NCBI GenBank assembly: GCA_023426125.1
Contig: JAFABI010000011.1
Coordinates: 62,001-126,000, forward strand
From: Bacillota bacterium
Lineage (GTDB): Bacteria; Bacillota; Clostridia; Acetivibrionales; DTU013
DNA: 64,000 nt
Direction: 5' to 3'
This document shows positions 1 through 7,014 of the stretch, piece after piece; position 1 is the stretch's first letter, and each line of letters starts with the position of its first letter. Both the position numbers and the translations under genes were made by a program. A model generated the notes under the pieces. The model was not told the DNA's origin. It saw only the letters and a list, made by a program, of their open reading frames with translations, and did no database searches.

Positions 1-8
1 AAATTTTA

Positions 9-367
9 ATGTCAGAAACAAACAAACCGAAAATCGTAACCTTCCAAACGCGACTCGACGAGTTTCTTTTCCTTGGCGAGCATCCCCGCGCTGCAACGTC
101 GAACGGCAAGGCCGAGTACAGACCCAACATACTTTCTATTATGTATGATTTGTCGTCTGACGATGGCCTTGCGACATTTTGTCTGCAGCACGGACACACC
201 CCGGAGAAGATTTGAAAACCGCATTTAAGAGTTATTTGGAGAGTTTTTGCGACCAATTCCAGAGTAATGAAAAGCCATTTTTAAAAAAGGCCCAAGTTAA
301 GCAATTTGTTTTCCGGGATATTGCTGCGGCAGCGAAAGCGAAACAGCGTAAAGCCCTGCCACCGTAA
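9..367 (+). pseudogene. Possible frameshifted hypothetical ORF
   Basis: Two short plus-strand ORFs overlap here. The first opens at ATG 9 and stops at 215. The second is in another frame, stays open from about 179 to 367, and has only a TTG start. Joined by one frameshift near 175-180 they would give a protein of about 118 residues with a basic, alanine-rich tail. No family is recognised. The lack of a second ribosome binding site and the decayed neighbours make a broken gene more likely than two small genes. The window edge hides the upstream context. Confidence 0.25.
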
Positions 368-410
368 CCGGGACATAGTCCCGGTTTGCGGGTGGCTGGC
401 AGCTTGCCAG
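368..410. repeat. Two adjacent perfect hairpins
   Basis: CCGGGAC (368-374) pairs with GTCCCGG (378-384) across a three-base loop, and CTGGCA (396-401) pairs with TGCCAG (405-410). No T-run follows either, so they are better described as palindromic repeats than as a standard terminator. They lie between the possible broken ORF and the antitoxin gene, which converge on them. Confidence 0.5.
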
Positions 411-481
411 CGTTTCGCATGCAGCGCAGCGTCAATGAGCGACCATATGGCAACGGCGGAGCCGTGCCTGAGAAAGCTATG

Positions 482-853
482 TTAATCGTGAATTAAGTAT
501 GCCGGATGTTTTTCATCTGAATTTTTACCTGTCTTGTGTAGCCTTAATCCTCTAACCGGTATTGTACGCTTTTTAACAACCCTGATCTCCATATCAAGTG
601 CATCTGCCAACTGCACCAGCTTTTTTAGGGTAGGCGATTCTTCCGCCCTTTCAAAAGTAGAAATAGCCTGTTGTTTAAGTCCCAGCCTCAATGCAAAGTC
701 CTTTTGCGTAAGTCCTATTTTTTTCCGAGCCTTAATGATTTTAGATACAATTTTGCGCTCTTGTTCTGCGGCAGAAAATGCCCTTTTAAATTCGGGGTCG
801 CTCTTCTTCATTTGCTTAATCTTGTCCACTACGCTTTCTTGAATAAATGCCAT
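482..853 (-). CDS. XRE-family HTH antitoxin (HigA-like)
   Basis: A 123-residue protein with a helix-turn-helix of the Cro/C1 type around residues 40-95 (GLTQKDFALRLGLKQQAIST). The N-terminal part resembles antitoxins of RelE/HigB modules, which bind their toxin and repress their own promoter. The ATG at 853 is chosen because GGAGAG lies just upstream. A longer reading from a TTG at 871 would run through that ribosome binding site. Immediately upstream on the same strand is the broken end of a toxin gene, so this looks like an orphaned antitoxin. A stand-alone phage-type regulator is the alternative. Confidence 0.75.
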   Translation of the reverse strand: MAFIQESVVDKIKQMKKSDPEFKRAFSAAEQERKIVSKIIKARKKIGLTQKDFALRLGLKQQAISTFERAEESPTLKKLVQLADALDMEIRVVKKRTIPVRGLRLHKTGKNSDEKHPAYLIHD

Positions 854-911
854 TCCGGACTCTCCTTTCAAATCTTTCTTGTATCTCTTTATTCTCTATC
901 TCCTCAACCTT

Positions 912-1025
912 CTAAATATCAATAATTCCCTTTGCTCTGTCTTTTGCAGTTTCAATTTCAAACCTTTCCGCTTTTCCTTTTTGTTTCTGGCAGGCATGAA
1001 GCATATAAATATTGTTATTATCCAC
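912..1025 (-). pseudogene. C-terminal remnant of a RelE/HigB-type toxin
   Basis: Reading the minus strand from 1025 gives about 37 residues including NNIYMLHACQKQKGKAE and ending at TAG 912-914. The pattern of a hydrophobic strand, 'LHA', then a lysine-rich helix is the typical C-terminus of RelE/HigB-family toxins. An in-frame TGA at 1026-1028 blocks any extension, so the N-terminal two thirds is absent. The toxin-then-antitoxin order matches HigBA-like modules. The call rests on a short stretch. Confidence 0.55.
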
Positions 1026-1170
1026 TCACAGATCATAAATAAAGAGCATTAACTAAATGCGGCCGTCCCCGCTGATCAAAGTACTCCCCATAATAGCAGT
1101 AATGGAGAGAGGGAATATAGTTGAAGCTTGAGCTGCATAGGGGCACGGAAGCCCTACACGTGGAATAATA

Positions 1171-1212
1171 CCCCGTGGAGTCACTTGAAAGGTGATTTTG
1201 CGGGGTTTTTTT
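1171..1212 (+). terminator. Terminator-like hairpin in the leader of the acetyltransferase remnant
   Basis: CCCCG (1171-1175) pairs with CGGGG (1201-1205) around an inner stem TCACTT/AGGTGA (1181-1195), and seven T residues follow (1206-1212). The hairpin sits 39 bases before a start codon, on the same strand. A GGGG tract near 1138-1141 could pair alternatively with the CCCC arm. That is the layout of an attenuator, but no known riboswitch class was recognised. Confidence 0.55.
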
Positions 1213-1250
1213 CATATATCTGCAAACATAGTAAGGAGGAGGGGGACGCG

Positions 1251-1712
1251 ATGAAAGTCGAATTATACAGCGACATAAAAAAATATACTGATGATGTATT
1301 GCATATTCTTATTGAGAATGAAATACAGAATAATTTGATCATTTCCAATTGCTTAAGAGGAATAGAGGGAGCAGACACAAGCAATTGGATTATGGCCACT
1401 GTTAATGATAATGGTGGAGCTTCTGGCCTTATCGCTTTAATGACTCCCCCGCATAATGTGGTTCTGTATGAACCTGGAAATAATCCAAATAATGGGGCAC
1501 TAGACCTTCTGGTAAATGAATTCATCTGTCATGGGATAAGAATACCAGGTGTGCTTGCCGAAAAATCCCTTGCCGGCCGTTTTGCAGACAAATATTCTTG
1601 TTTATATAAAAATACTAAAGAAAATGTAAAGACAATGAGAATTTACAAGCTGGACAATGTCAATAAGATATTGCTTTCATCAGCCAGAGTTTGTTTTACT
1701 GGAGATTTTTAG
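1251..1712 (+). pseudogene. Truncated GNAT-family acetyltransferase
   Basis: ATG 1251 follows a strong AAGGAGG site. The 153-residue product resembles the N-terminal half of a two-part GNAT acetyltransferase family (motifs NWIMATVNDN, LIALMTPPHN, IPGVLAEKSLAGRFA). Members of that family usually have about 270 residues with the acetyl-CoA-binding GNAT fold in the second half. Here the reading frame ends shortly after MRIYKLDNVNK in an unrelated tail, so the catalytic domain is missing. Acetyltransferase activity is not expected. Confidence 0.6.
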
Positions 1713-1768
1713 ATGTACTCAAAATGAAATAATAGGTTTACACAATTTTACTCAAACAGACAAAATAA

Positions 1769-1797
1769 TTGTAATCCATACTCTCTTTTGCTACAAT
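1769..1797 (+). promoter_or_regulatory. Sigma-A-type promoter before the HTH gene
   Basis: TTGTAA (1769-1774) and TACAAT (1792-1797) are separated by 17 bp. The -10 lies 33 bp before the HTH gene at 1831, and likely drives the three-gene HTH / response regulator / kinase set. Confidence 0.55.
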
Positions 1798-1830
1798 AAA
1801 TACTATCTGCTGCCATAAAGGAGATGTATC

Positions 1831-2028
1831 ATGCAAAATAAGGATAGGTGGCTAACCACAAAAGAGGTATGTGCTTATTTAAGCATCAGCCGTCAGACAT
1901 TGATGTTTTGGATAGAAACAAGAAACTTTCCCGCCGTTAAAGTGGGGAAGTTTTGGCGATATAGACAGGACGAGATTGACCGATGGATGCGTAGCAGTGA
2001 CGAAAATCGTTCCGACAAGGAGGTGTAG
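1831..2028 (+). CDS. Excisionase-like / MerR-type helix-turn-helix protein
   Basis: A 65-residue protein that is almost entirely one winged-helix HTH of the AlpA/Xis/BldC kind: WLTTKEVCAYLSISRQTLMF is the first helix pair, and VGKFWRYRQDEIDRWM is the usual wing and third helix. AAGGAGATG precedes ATG 1831. It lies four bases upstream of a LytTR response regulator, so it is probably co-transcribed and may help regulate it. Such proteins are also common as recombination directionality factors on mobile elements, which would suit this accessory region. Confidence 0.7.
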   Translation: MQNKDRWLTTKEVCAYLSISRQTLMFWIETRNFPAVKVGKFWRYRQDEIDRWMRSSDENRSDKEV

Positions 2029-2031
2029 CTT

Positions 2032-2766
2032 ATGTTGACGATCGCAATTTGTGACGATCAGCCGAGAGAGCTGGAAATCATCAATGAATACATAACAGAA
2101 TACCTTGGCACTCATACATTGGAAGCAGAAATGAAAGAGTTCTCCCACCCTGATCAATTACTGACCGCTTTTGAAACCGAGAGCTTTCATCTCTACCTAC
2201 TGGATATTGTCATGCCTATGGTCAGCGGGCTGGAGCTGGGGCAGAGCATCCGCCGTATCAGCCAGGAGGCACAGATCGTCTACATCACCACCGAGCCGGG
2301 CTATGCGCTGGATGCCTATGCGGTCAATCCGCTGCATTACCTGATCAAACCTGTAGAAAAGCAGGCTCTGTTTTCCGCACTGGAGTTGGCCTTTTCCAAG
2401 GTGGATTTCGGCAAAGAAATTACCGTTACTGTGAAAATCAAAGAGGGCCTGCGCACCTTGTCCGCAGACCAAATTGCCTGCGGCGAGTATAAAAACCACG
2501 CGGTGCGCTATACGCTTATCGACGGCGAGCAGGTGGAAACGACCACGTTTACCGGCAGCTTTGCCGAACATATCGCGCCGCTCCTATGCGATGTACGCTT
2601 TCTTTCGCCCCATGTTTCCTTTGCGCTCAACATGAGCCGTGTGGAAAAGCTGGCACGGGAGGGCTTTTATTTGCGCGAGGGAGGCTTTGTGCCTGTTTCC
2701 GCCAGGCAGTATGCCGCTGTGCGCAATGCTTATTTGAACTACCGTTTGAGCAGGGAGGAGAACTAA
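2032..2766 (+). CDS. LytTR-family response regulator (AgrA/LytR type)
   Basis: A 244-residue DNA-binding response regulator. The receiver domain (about 1-125) has the acidic pair CDDQ, phospho-acceptor D58 in LLDIVMP, and the conserved lysine in YLIKPV. Residues about 140-240 form a LytTR DNA-binding domain. GGAGGTG precedes the ATG at 2032. The stop overlaps the start of the sensor kinase (TAATG), which implies translational coupling. The gene is GC-richer than its surroundings, suggesting recent acquisition. By analogy with AgrA-type pairs it would control peptide, lipoprotein or signalling functions, but no target is visible. Confidence 0.85.
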   Translation: MLTIAICDDQPRELEIINEYITEYLGTHTLEAEMKEFSHPDQLLTAFETESFHLYLLDIVMPMVSGLELGQSIRRISQEAQIVYITTEPGYALDAYAVNPLHYLIKPVEKQALFSALELAFSKVDFGKEITVTVKIKEGLRTLSADQIACGEYKNHAVRYTLIDGEQVETTTFTGSFAEHIAPLLCDVRFLSPHVSFALNMSRVEKLAREGFYLREGGFVPVSARQYAAVRNAYLNYRLSREEN

Positions 2767-4031
2767 TGGAACTGTTTTTTGCGAACTTCTTGCGCGGCAC
2801 CGTATCCGCCATCGCCAACGTGGTGCTTTTCATCTCGCTTTTGCAGCCGAAATACGGCCGAAAGGTTACAAACCTTGTTATGCTCGCCATCCTTACGCTG
2901 AATCTGTCAACGGCGGTTTACTGCTATCTCACCGGCAACCTCACCCTGCTTGCAAAGATCGATGTGGTATTGTTCGTGCTGCTGTGTTTTGCGGCGCGGC
3001 CCTTTTTTCGGGACAGCTTCATGCAGTGGTTGTTTTCTTACATCACGGTGATGAACGTAAGCTTTATCGTGCTGGTGCTCAGCTTTGTTTTTTCAAGGTC
3101 TCTGCCCCACCCCGCATATGCGAACACCCTATGGCGGCTGATTCTTTTTACGGCGGCTATTCTGCTGTTCCGCAAGGTGCTGCGGCCCCTCTACCGTCAG
3201 GCGGCGGAGCACTGGACGGTGTTTTTCTATGTGGCGGGCAGTGCTTTTTTTGCCTTTTCGTGGTTCATGCTCAGCAGCGATGATATTGTAGAAACCCTTA
3301 CGGTACAAGCCGTGCCGCTGCTTTGGCTTGTCCTTGTGACACTGGCGGGGTATGGCTCGGTATTTCTCGGTCTCAAAAGCGTGGGCGCGGAATACCTCCT
3401 GAAGCAGGATAAGGCCCTGCTGGAGCTGTCCGGCGAGTCCATGAAGCAGCGCCTTTCCCTGATGGATGAGGCGGTAGGGCAAATGCGCGTTATGCAGCAC
3501 GATCAGCGTCACCTGAACGCCACCCTTTTGGAGCTGATGCAAAATGGCGATGTGAAAAACGCCGCCGCTCTGCTGCGCCAGCAGATTGCCATTTTACCGA
3601 AAAAGCCGGTGCGTTATTGTGAAAATATTACTGTAAACGCCGCCATAAGCTATTACGCAGCTTTGGCCGATGGGCGGAGAATCCGCTGTGATCTTAGGCT
3701 GGATATCCCCGAAAAGCTGCCCTTTTCCGAGCTGGCGCTATCCATGACGCTTTCCAACCTGATGGAAAATGCAATACACGCCTGTGAAAAACTCGATCCC
3801 CAGATGGAGTGCTATCTCCGTGTCCGTGCCGTCTATACCGGCCAGCTCATTTTGGAGGTAGAGAATCCTTATTCCGGCGAGATACCGCTGGATGAAAACG
3901 GCTATCCCGCCGTCCGGGAGGAGGGACATGGCTTGGGGGGTGAGAGCGTCCGTGCCTTTGTGCGGGAAAACGGCGGCGAGCTTCTCTATCAGGTGGAGAA
4001 CGGCGTTTTTAATGTGCGGTTGCTGATCTGA
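2766..4031 (+). CDS. GHKL-family sensor histidine kinase (AgrC-like)
   Basis: A 421-residue membrane sensor kinase. Residues 1-215 form about six hydrophobic segments. The phosphorylation helix carries HDQRHLNATLLEL (His near 245). The ATPase part shows NLMENAIHACE (N box) and EGHGLGGESVRAF (G box). ATG 2766 overlaps the regulator's stop by one base. Longer upstream reading is only frame overlap with the regulator gene. This is the usual partner of a LytTR regulator. No agrB-like processing gene or short pheromone precursor was seen on either side, so the signal is unknown. GC content is high for the window. Confidence 0.85.
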   Translation: MELFFANFLRGTVSAIANVVLFISLLQPKYGRKVTNLVMLAILTLNLSTAVYCYLTGNLTLLAKIDVVLFVLLCFAARPFFRDSFMQWLFSYITVMNVSFIVLVLSFVFSRSLPHPAYANTLWRLILFTAAILLFRKVLRPLYRQAAEHWTVFFYVAGSAFFAFSWFMLSSDDIVETLTVQAVPLLWLVLVTLAGYGSVFLGLKSVGAEYLLKQDKALLELSGESMKQRLSLMDEAVGQMRVMQHDQRHLNATLLELMQNGDVKNAAALLRQQIAILPKKPVRYCENITVNAAISYYAALADGRRIRCDLRLDIPEKLPFSELALSMTLSNLMENAIHACEKLDPQMECYLRVRAVYTGQLILEVENPYSGEIPLDENGYPAVREEGHGLGGESVRAFVRENGGELLYQVENGVFNVRLLI

Positions 4032-4092
4032 GCGCAGACGGTTTCTTTTTGTCAAGAGGAAATTTTGCATTTGTCCTTGAACATTAAGTAGA

Positions 4093-4128
4093 AAAATGAG
4101 TCTTTTAAGTGTAAAGGCTCATTTTTTC
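4093..4128 (+). terminator. Rho-independent terminator after the GHKL kinase
   Basis: AAAATGAG and CTCATTTT arms (with CTTT/AAAG extending the stem) around AAGTGT, followed by a T-rich run TTTTTTCTTTTT. It lies about 60 bp past the kinase stop and closes the HTH / regulator / kinase unit. Confidence 0.7.
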
Positions 4129-4194
4129 TTTTTCTCGTGTTACTCTCAGGGCGGAACTTTACAAAGTATTATGGAGTTATTGGAGTAAATGAAC

Positions 4195-4416
4195 ATGAGA
4201 AAAAGAATACTCTCCTTCCTGCTGGCATCCTGTATGGTGCTTTCTTTGGCGCTGTCCGTTACCGGATGCTCGACCAAGACCGGTTCGCCGGCTTTGTGGT
4301 GGACAGGAAATGCAGTGTACTTGTTTGACCATAGGCAATCCCCATTGTGTCGTAGAGATGCCGGAAATTTCAAAAGAATCTGCAAAAGATCTGGGACCGC
4401 TGCTGGAAAACAATGA
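4195..4416 (+). pseudogene. N-terminal fragment of a lipoprotein gene
   Basis: ATG 4195 follows GGAG. The first 25 residues are a textbook lipoprotein signal peptide (RKR, hydrophobic core, lipobox VTGCS). After about residue 32 the frame turns into a nonsense tail because the DNA becomes dapF sequence read in another frame. Most likely it is the 5' end of a solute-binding or other lipoprotein gene cut by a deletion or rearrangement. The mature protein's identity is lost. Confidence 0.55.
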
Positions 4417-4711
4417 ACTCTTTCCGGCCAGGATCAATGTACAGTTTATGAAGATTATTGACAGGAACAATATCCACATTGAAATCTGGGAAAGAGGCGC
4501 GGGATATACACTGGCCTCCGGAAGCAGTAGTTCTGCGGCGGCATCGGCTGCCTTTAAGCTGGGGTTGGCAGATAGATGTATAAACGTACATATGCCTGGC
4601 GGAGTAATTGAGGTGGAGATAAGTGGAAACGGTCATGTTTTAATGACCGGAAGCGTTGATTCAGTATATGAGGGCGAGTTAAGCAGCCATTTTAAGACGA
4701 GTTTGTTATAG
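4286..4711 (+). pseudogene. dapF: 3' half of a diaminopimelate epimerase-family gene
   Basis: From about 4292 this frame encodes the C-terminal domain of a DapF-type PLP-independent epimerase: TIGNPHCVVEMP is the NPH substrate loop, and RNNIHIEIWERGAGYTLASG is the second active-site loop. DapF interconverts LL- and meso-diaminopimelate using two cysteines. The N-terminal domain with the first cysteine is missing, and at the second position the sequence reads ASGSSS rather than ACG[ST]. The fragment begins inside the lipoprotein remnant and has no start site of its own. It should be inactive. Confidence 0.7.
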
Positions 4712-4741
4712 GCGGTGGGACTGCCTTACCTATTTAAAGCC

Positions 4742-4757
4742 CTCGGAGTTTTCCGAG
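4742..4757. repeat. Small hairpin between the dapF remnant and ppk
   Basis: CTCGGA (4742-4747) and TCCGAG (4752-4757) flank GTTT. It lies between the converging ends of the dapF remnant and ppk. No clear T-run follows on either strand, so a terminator role is uncertain. Confidence 0.35.
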
Positions 4758-4841
4758 AGCATACATGACTTAGATTGGGGATTGAAACCTTGATATAAAT
4801 CTTTTTTACCGCAGTACCGGGAAAAACTTAATTCTGCGGCG

Positions 4842-6890
4842 TCAGACCGGGAATTCGTGAAGATATACCTGGCTGTGGACGGGCTTTTTGCCCCTCCGGT
4901 TGACTTTTACATAACGGCCGTCAGCCTTAAGCTCCCGTGCTTTTACATTATCGCTCAGATAGACATCCAGGACGGATTTGAGCCGCTTTTTCAAATCGGG
5001 GTCGTTGACGGGAAACATCAGCTCGACCCGCCGGTCCAGGTTTCTTTCCATAAGATCAGCGCTTGACAGGTAAATATCCTCCCTTCCGTCGTTGCAAAAA
5101 TAGAAGATCCTGCTGTGCTCCAGATACCTGTCAACGATACTGGTCACACGGATATTTTCACTGACGCCTTTTATGCCGGGACGGAGGCAGCAGATGCCTC
5201 TTATGATGAGATCCACTTTGACGCCGCTGCAGGATGCCTTGTACAGTAATCTTATGATTTCCGAATCCACCAGGGAATTGATCTTGATGATAATCCTGCC
5301 GGGCTTGTCCGGTGAGGACAGCTTTATTTCGTTCCGGATGAGCTCGGTGATTTTTTTCCTTAAGCCTGTGGGAGCTGTGTTGAACATATACCAGTTGGGC
5401 GGATCGGAATATCCGGTGAGCTGGTTGAAAAGAGCGGAGGCATCGGAACCTGCGTTCTTATCGGAGGTAAACAATCCTATATCGGTATACAGCTTTGCCG
5501 TTATTTCATTATAATTGCCCGTGCCCATATGGACATAGCGTATGATGCCGTCAGCTTCCTTACGGACGACAAGGGTTATTTTACAGTGCGTCTTTAAGCC
5601 GATAAGTCCGTAGGTTATGTGACAGCCTACTTCTTCCAGCTTCTTCGCCCATTGGATGTTGTTTTCCTCATCGAACCTGGCTTTTATTTCGAACAAAACG
5701 GTCACCTGCTTGCCATTTTCGATGGCCTTGAAAAGCGCCTTTATAATGGGTGAATTGTTGCTGACCCGGTACAAGGTAAGCTTTATGGCAAGTACATCCG
5801 GGTCGTCCGCCGCCTGGTTGATGAAATCAATCACGCTTTCAAAATCTTCATAGGGGTGGTGGACAAGAATATCCTTTTCCCTGATGGCGCTAAACACATC
5901 CGGGTACAGGGTGAAGGCAGGCGGAAGGGCCCGAGAGTAAACCTTGTCCCGCAAATCAGGCCGCAGGTGCCGGGAAAGAAATTTGGATAAGAATGTAAGA
6001 TCCAGGGGCCCTTTGACGTAAAAGATGCATTGAGGGTCAAGCTCCAGCGCGTCTTTAAGAATGGATACGATGGCGTCGTCACAGCGCGATTCCACTTCCA
6101 GCCTTATGGCCGCGCCCCATTTTCTCATTTTAAGGGATTTTTCGATTTCCAGCAGCAGGTCGTCTGCCTCGTCCTCATTCAGGGAGAGGTCGGCATTCCT
6201 TGTAATCCTGTATGCTGCGACAGCGATGATCTTATAGCCTTTAAACAGCATGGACATATTCATCCTTATGACCTCTTCCAGGAGAATATAATTGGTTTCG
6301 GCATCGGAGGAGGATACCTCTACCAGCCTGGGCAGGACCGAGGGAACCTGGACGGTGGCAAACATGGGCTCGTCCTGTTCCTCTCCCTTCAAAAGGACCG
6401 CAAGGTTCAGGCTTTTGTTCAAAATCAGCGGGAAAGGCCTGCTCTCATCGACCGCCATGGTAGTTAATACGGGATATACCTTGTTCACGAAAAACTCATT
6501 GATTGTATTCAATTGAAAAGGAGATAGAGAGCCGGCGTCTACAAAGGCGAAGCCCTCGCTTTTAAGCGACGGCAGCAGGGAATAATTCAGGCAGTTGTAT
6601 TCTTCCTGAACCATGGAGGAAACTCTTTTCAAGATCTCCTTTACCTGCTCCACAGGGGTCATGCCTGAGGGATCGGGCTTGTTGAAGCCTGCATTGATCT
6701 GATCATGCAGGGAGCCGACCCTGATCATGAAAAATTCATCCAGGTTCGAGCTGACGATCGACAAAAACTTCAGCCTTTCAAAAAGCGGATTGGACGTGTC
6801 CTGAGCCTCCTCAAGGACCCTTTTGTTGAACTCAAGCCAGCTGAGCTCCCTGTTTATAAAAAATTCGGACCTGCCGGTGTTTTTTTTCAT
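4842..6890 (-). CDS. ppk: Polyphosphate kinase 1
   Basis: A 682-residue PPK1, which reversibly transfers the gamma phosphate of ATP to inorganic polyphosphate. The N-terminal domain starts with FINRELSWLEFNKRVLEEAQ. The catalytic core has LYRVSNNSPII and the autophosphorylated histidine in KTHCKITLVVRK, and the second conserved histidine is in YLEHSRIFYF. Length is normal for the family. It is downstream of ppx on the same strand, with a 110-bp palindromic element between them, so both arms of polyphosphate turnover are likely one transcription unit. Confidence 0.95.
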   Translation of the reverse strand: MKKNTGRSEFFINRELSWLEFNKRVLEEAQDTSNPLFERLKFLSIVSSNLDEFFMIRVGSLHDQINAGFNKPDPSGMTPVEQVKEILKRVSSMVQEEYNCLNYSLLPSLKSEGFAFVDAGSLSPFQLNTINEFFVNKVYPVLTTMAVDESRPFPLILNKSLNLAVLLKGEEQDEPMFATVQVPSVLPRLVEVSSSDAETNYILLEEVIRMNMSMLFKGYKIIAVAAYRITRNADLSLNEDEADDLLLEIEKSLKMRKWGAAIRLEVESRCDDAIVSILKDALELDPQCIFYVKGPLDLTFLSKFLSRHLRPDLRDKVYSRALPPAFTLYPDVFSAIREKDILVHHPYEDFESVIDFINQAADDPDVLAIKLTLYRVSNNSPIIKALFKAIENGKQVTVLFEIKARFDEENNIQWAKKLEEVGCHITYGLIGLKTHCKITLVVRKEADGIIRYVHMGTGNYNEITAKLYTDIGLFTSDKNAGSDASALFNQLTGYSDPPNWYMFNTAPTGLRKKITELIRNEIKLSSPDKPGRIIIKINSLVDSEIIRLLYKASCSGVKVDLIIRGICCLRPGIKGVSENIRVTSIVDRYLEHSRIFYFCNDGREDIYLSSADLMERNLDRRVELMFPVNDPDLKKRLKSVLDVYLSDNVKARELKADGRYVKVNRRGKKPVHSQVYLHEFPV

Positions 6891-6903
6891 ACCTACCTCA
6901 CTT

Positions 6904-7013
6904 ACTGCAATGATCCTTGTGAAACGACCCTTTGAAAAATAATGCCATTAAAGGATTGCCGTTATTCTTTAAAGGCGCATAAACGCGGATAATCAATGTA
7001 GGATCATTGCAGT
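6904..7013. repeat. Long nested palindrome between ppx and ppk (MITE-like)
   Basis: ACTGCAATGATCCT (6904-6917) is an exact reverse complement of AGGATCATTGCAGT (7000-7013). Inside lies a second, imperfect 18-bp inverted repeat (about 6928-6945 and 6967-6984). The element fills nearly the whole intercistronic gap, ending two bases past the ppx stop. It could be a miniature insertion element or an RNA-level processing or attenuation structure. Confidence 0.65.
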
Positions 7014-7014
7014 A

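Noticed and set aside
2627..4070. Several long antisense frames opposite the response regulator and kinase
   Set aside because: They arise from the high GC content of the real genes. None has a ribosome binding site or recognisable domain.
2032..4189. A cryptic agrD-like pheromone gene next to the LytTR/GHKL pair
   Set aside because: The 4032-4189 interval holds only the terminator and the lipoprotein start, and no short cysteine-containing precursor was seen in the 1713-1830 gap.
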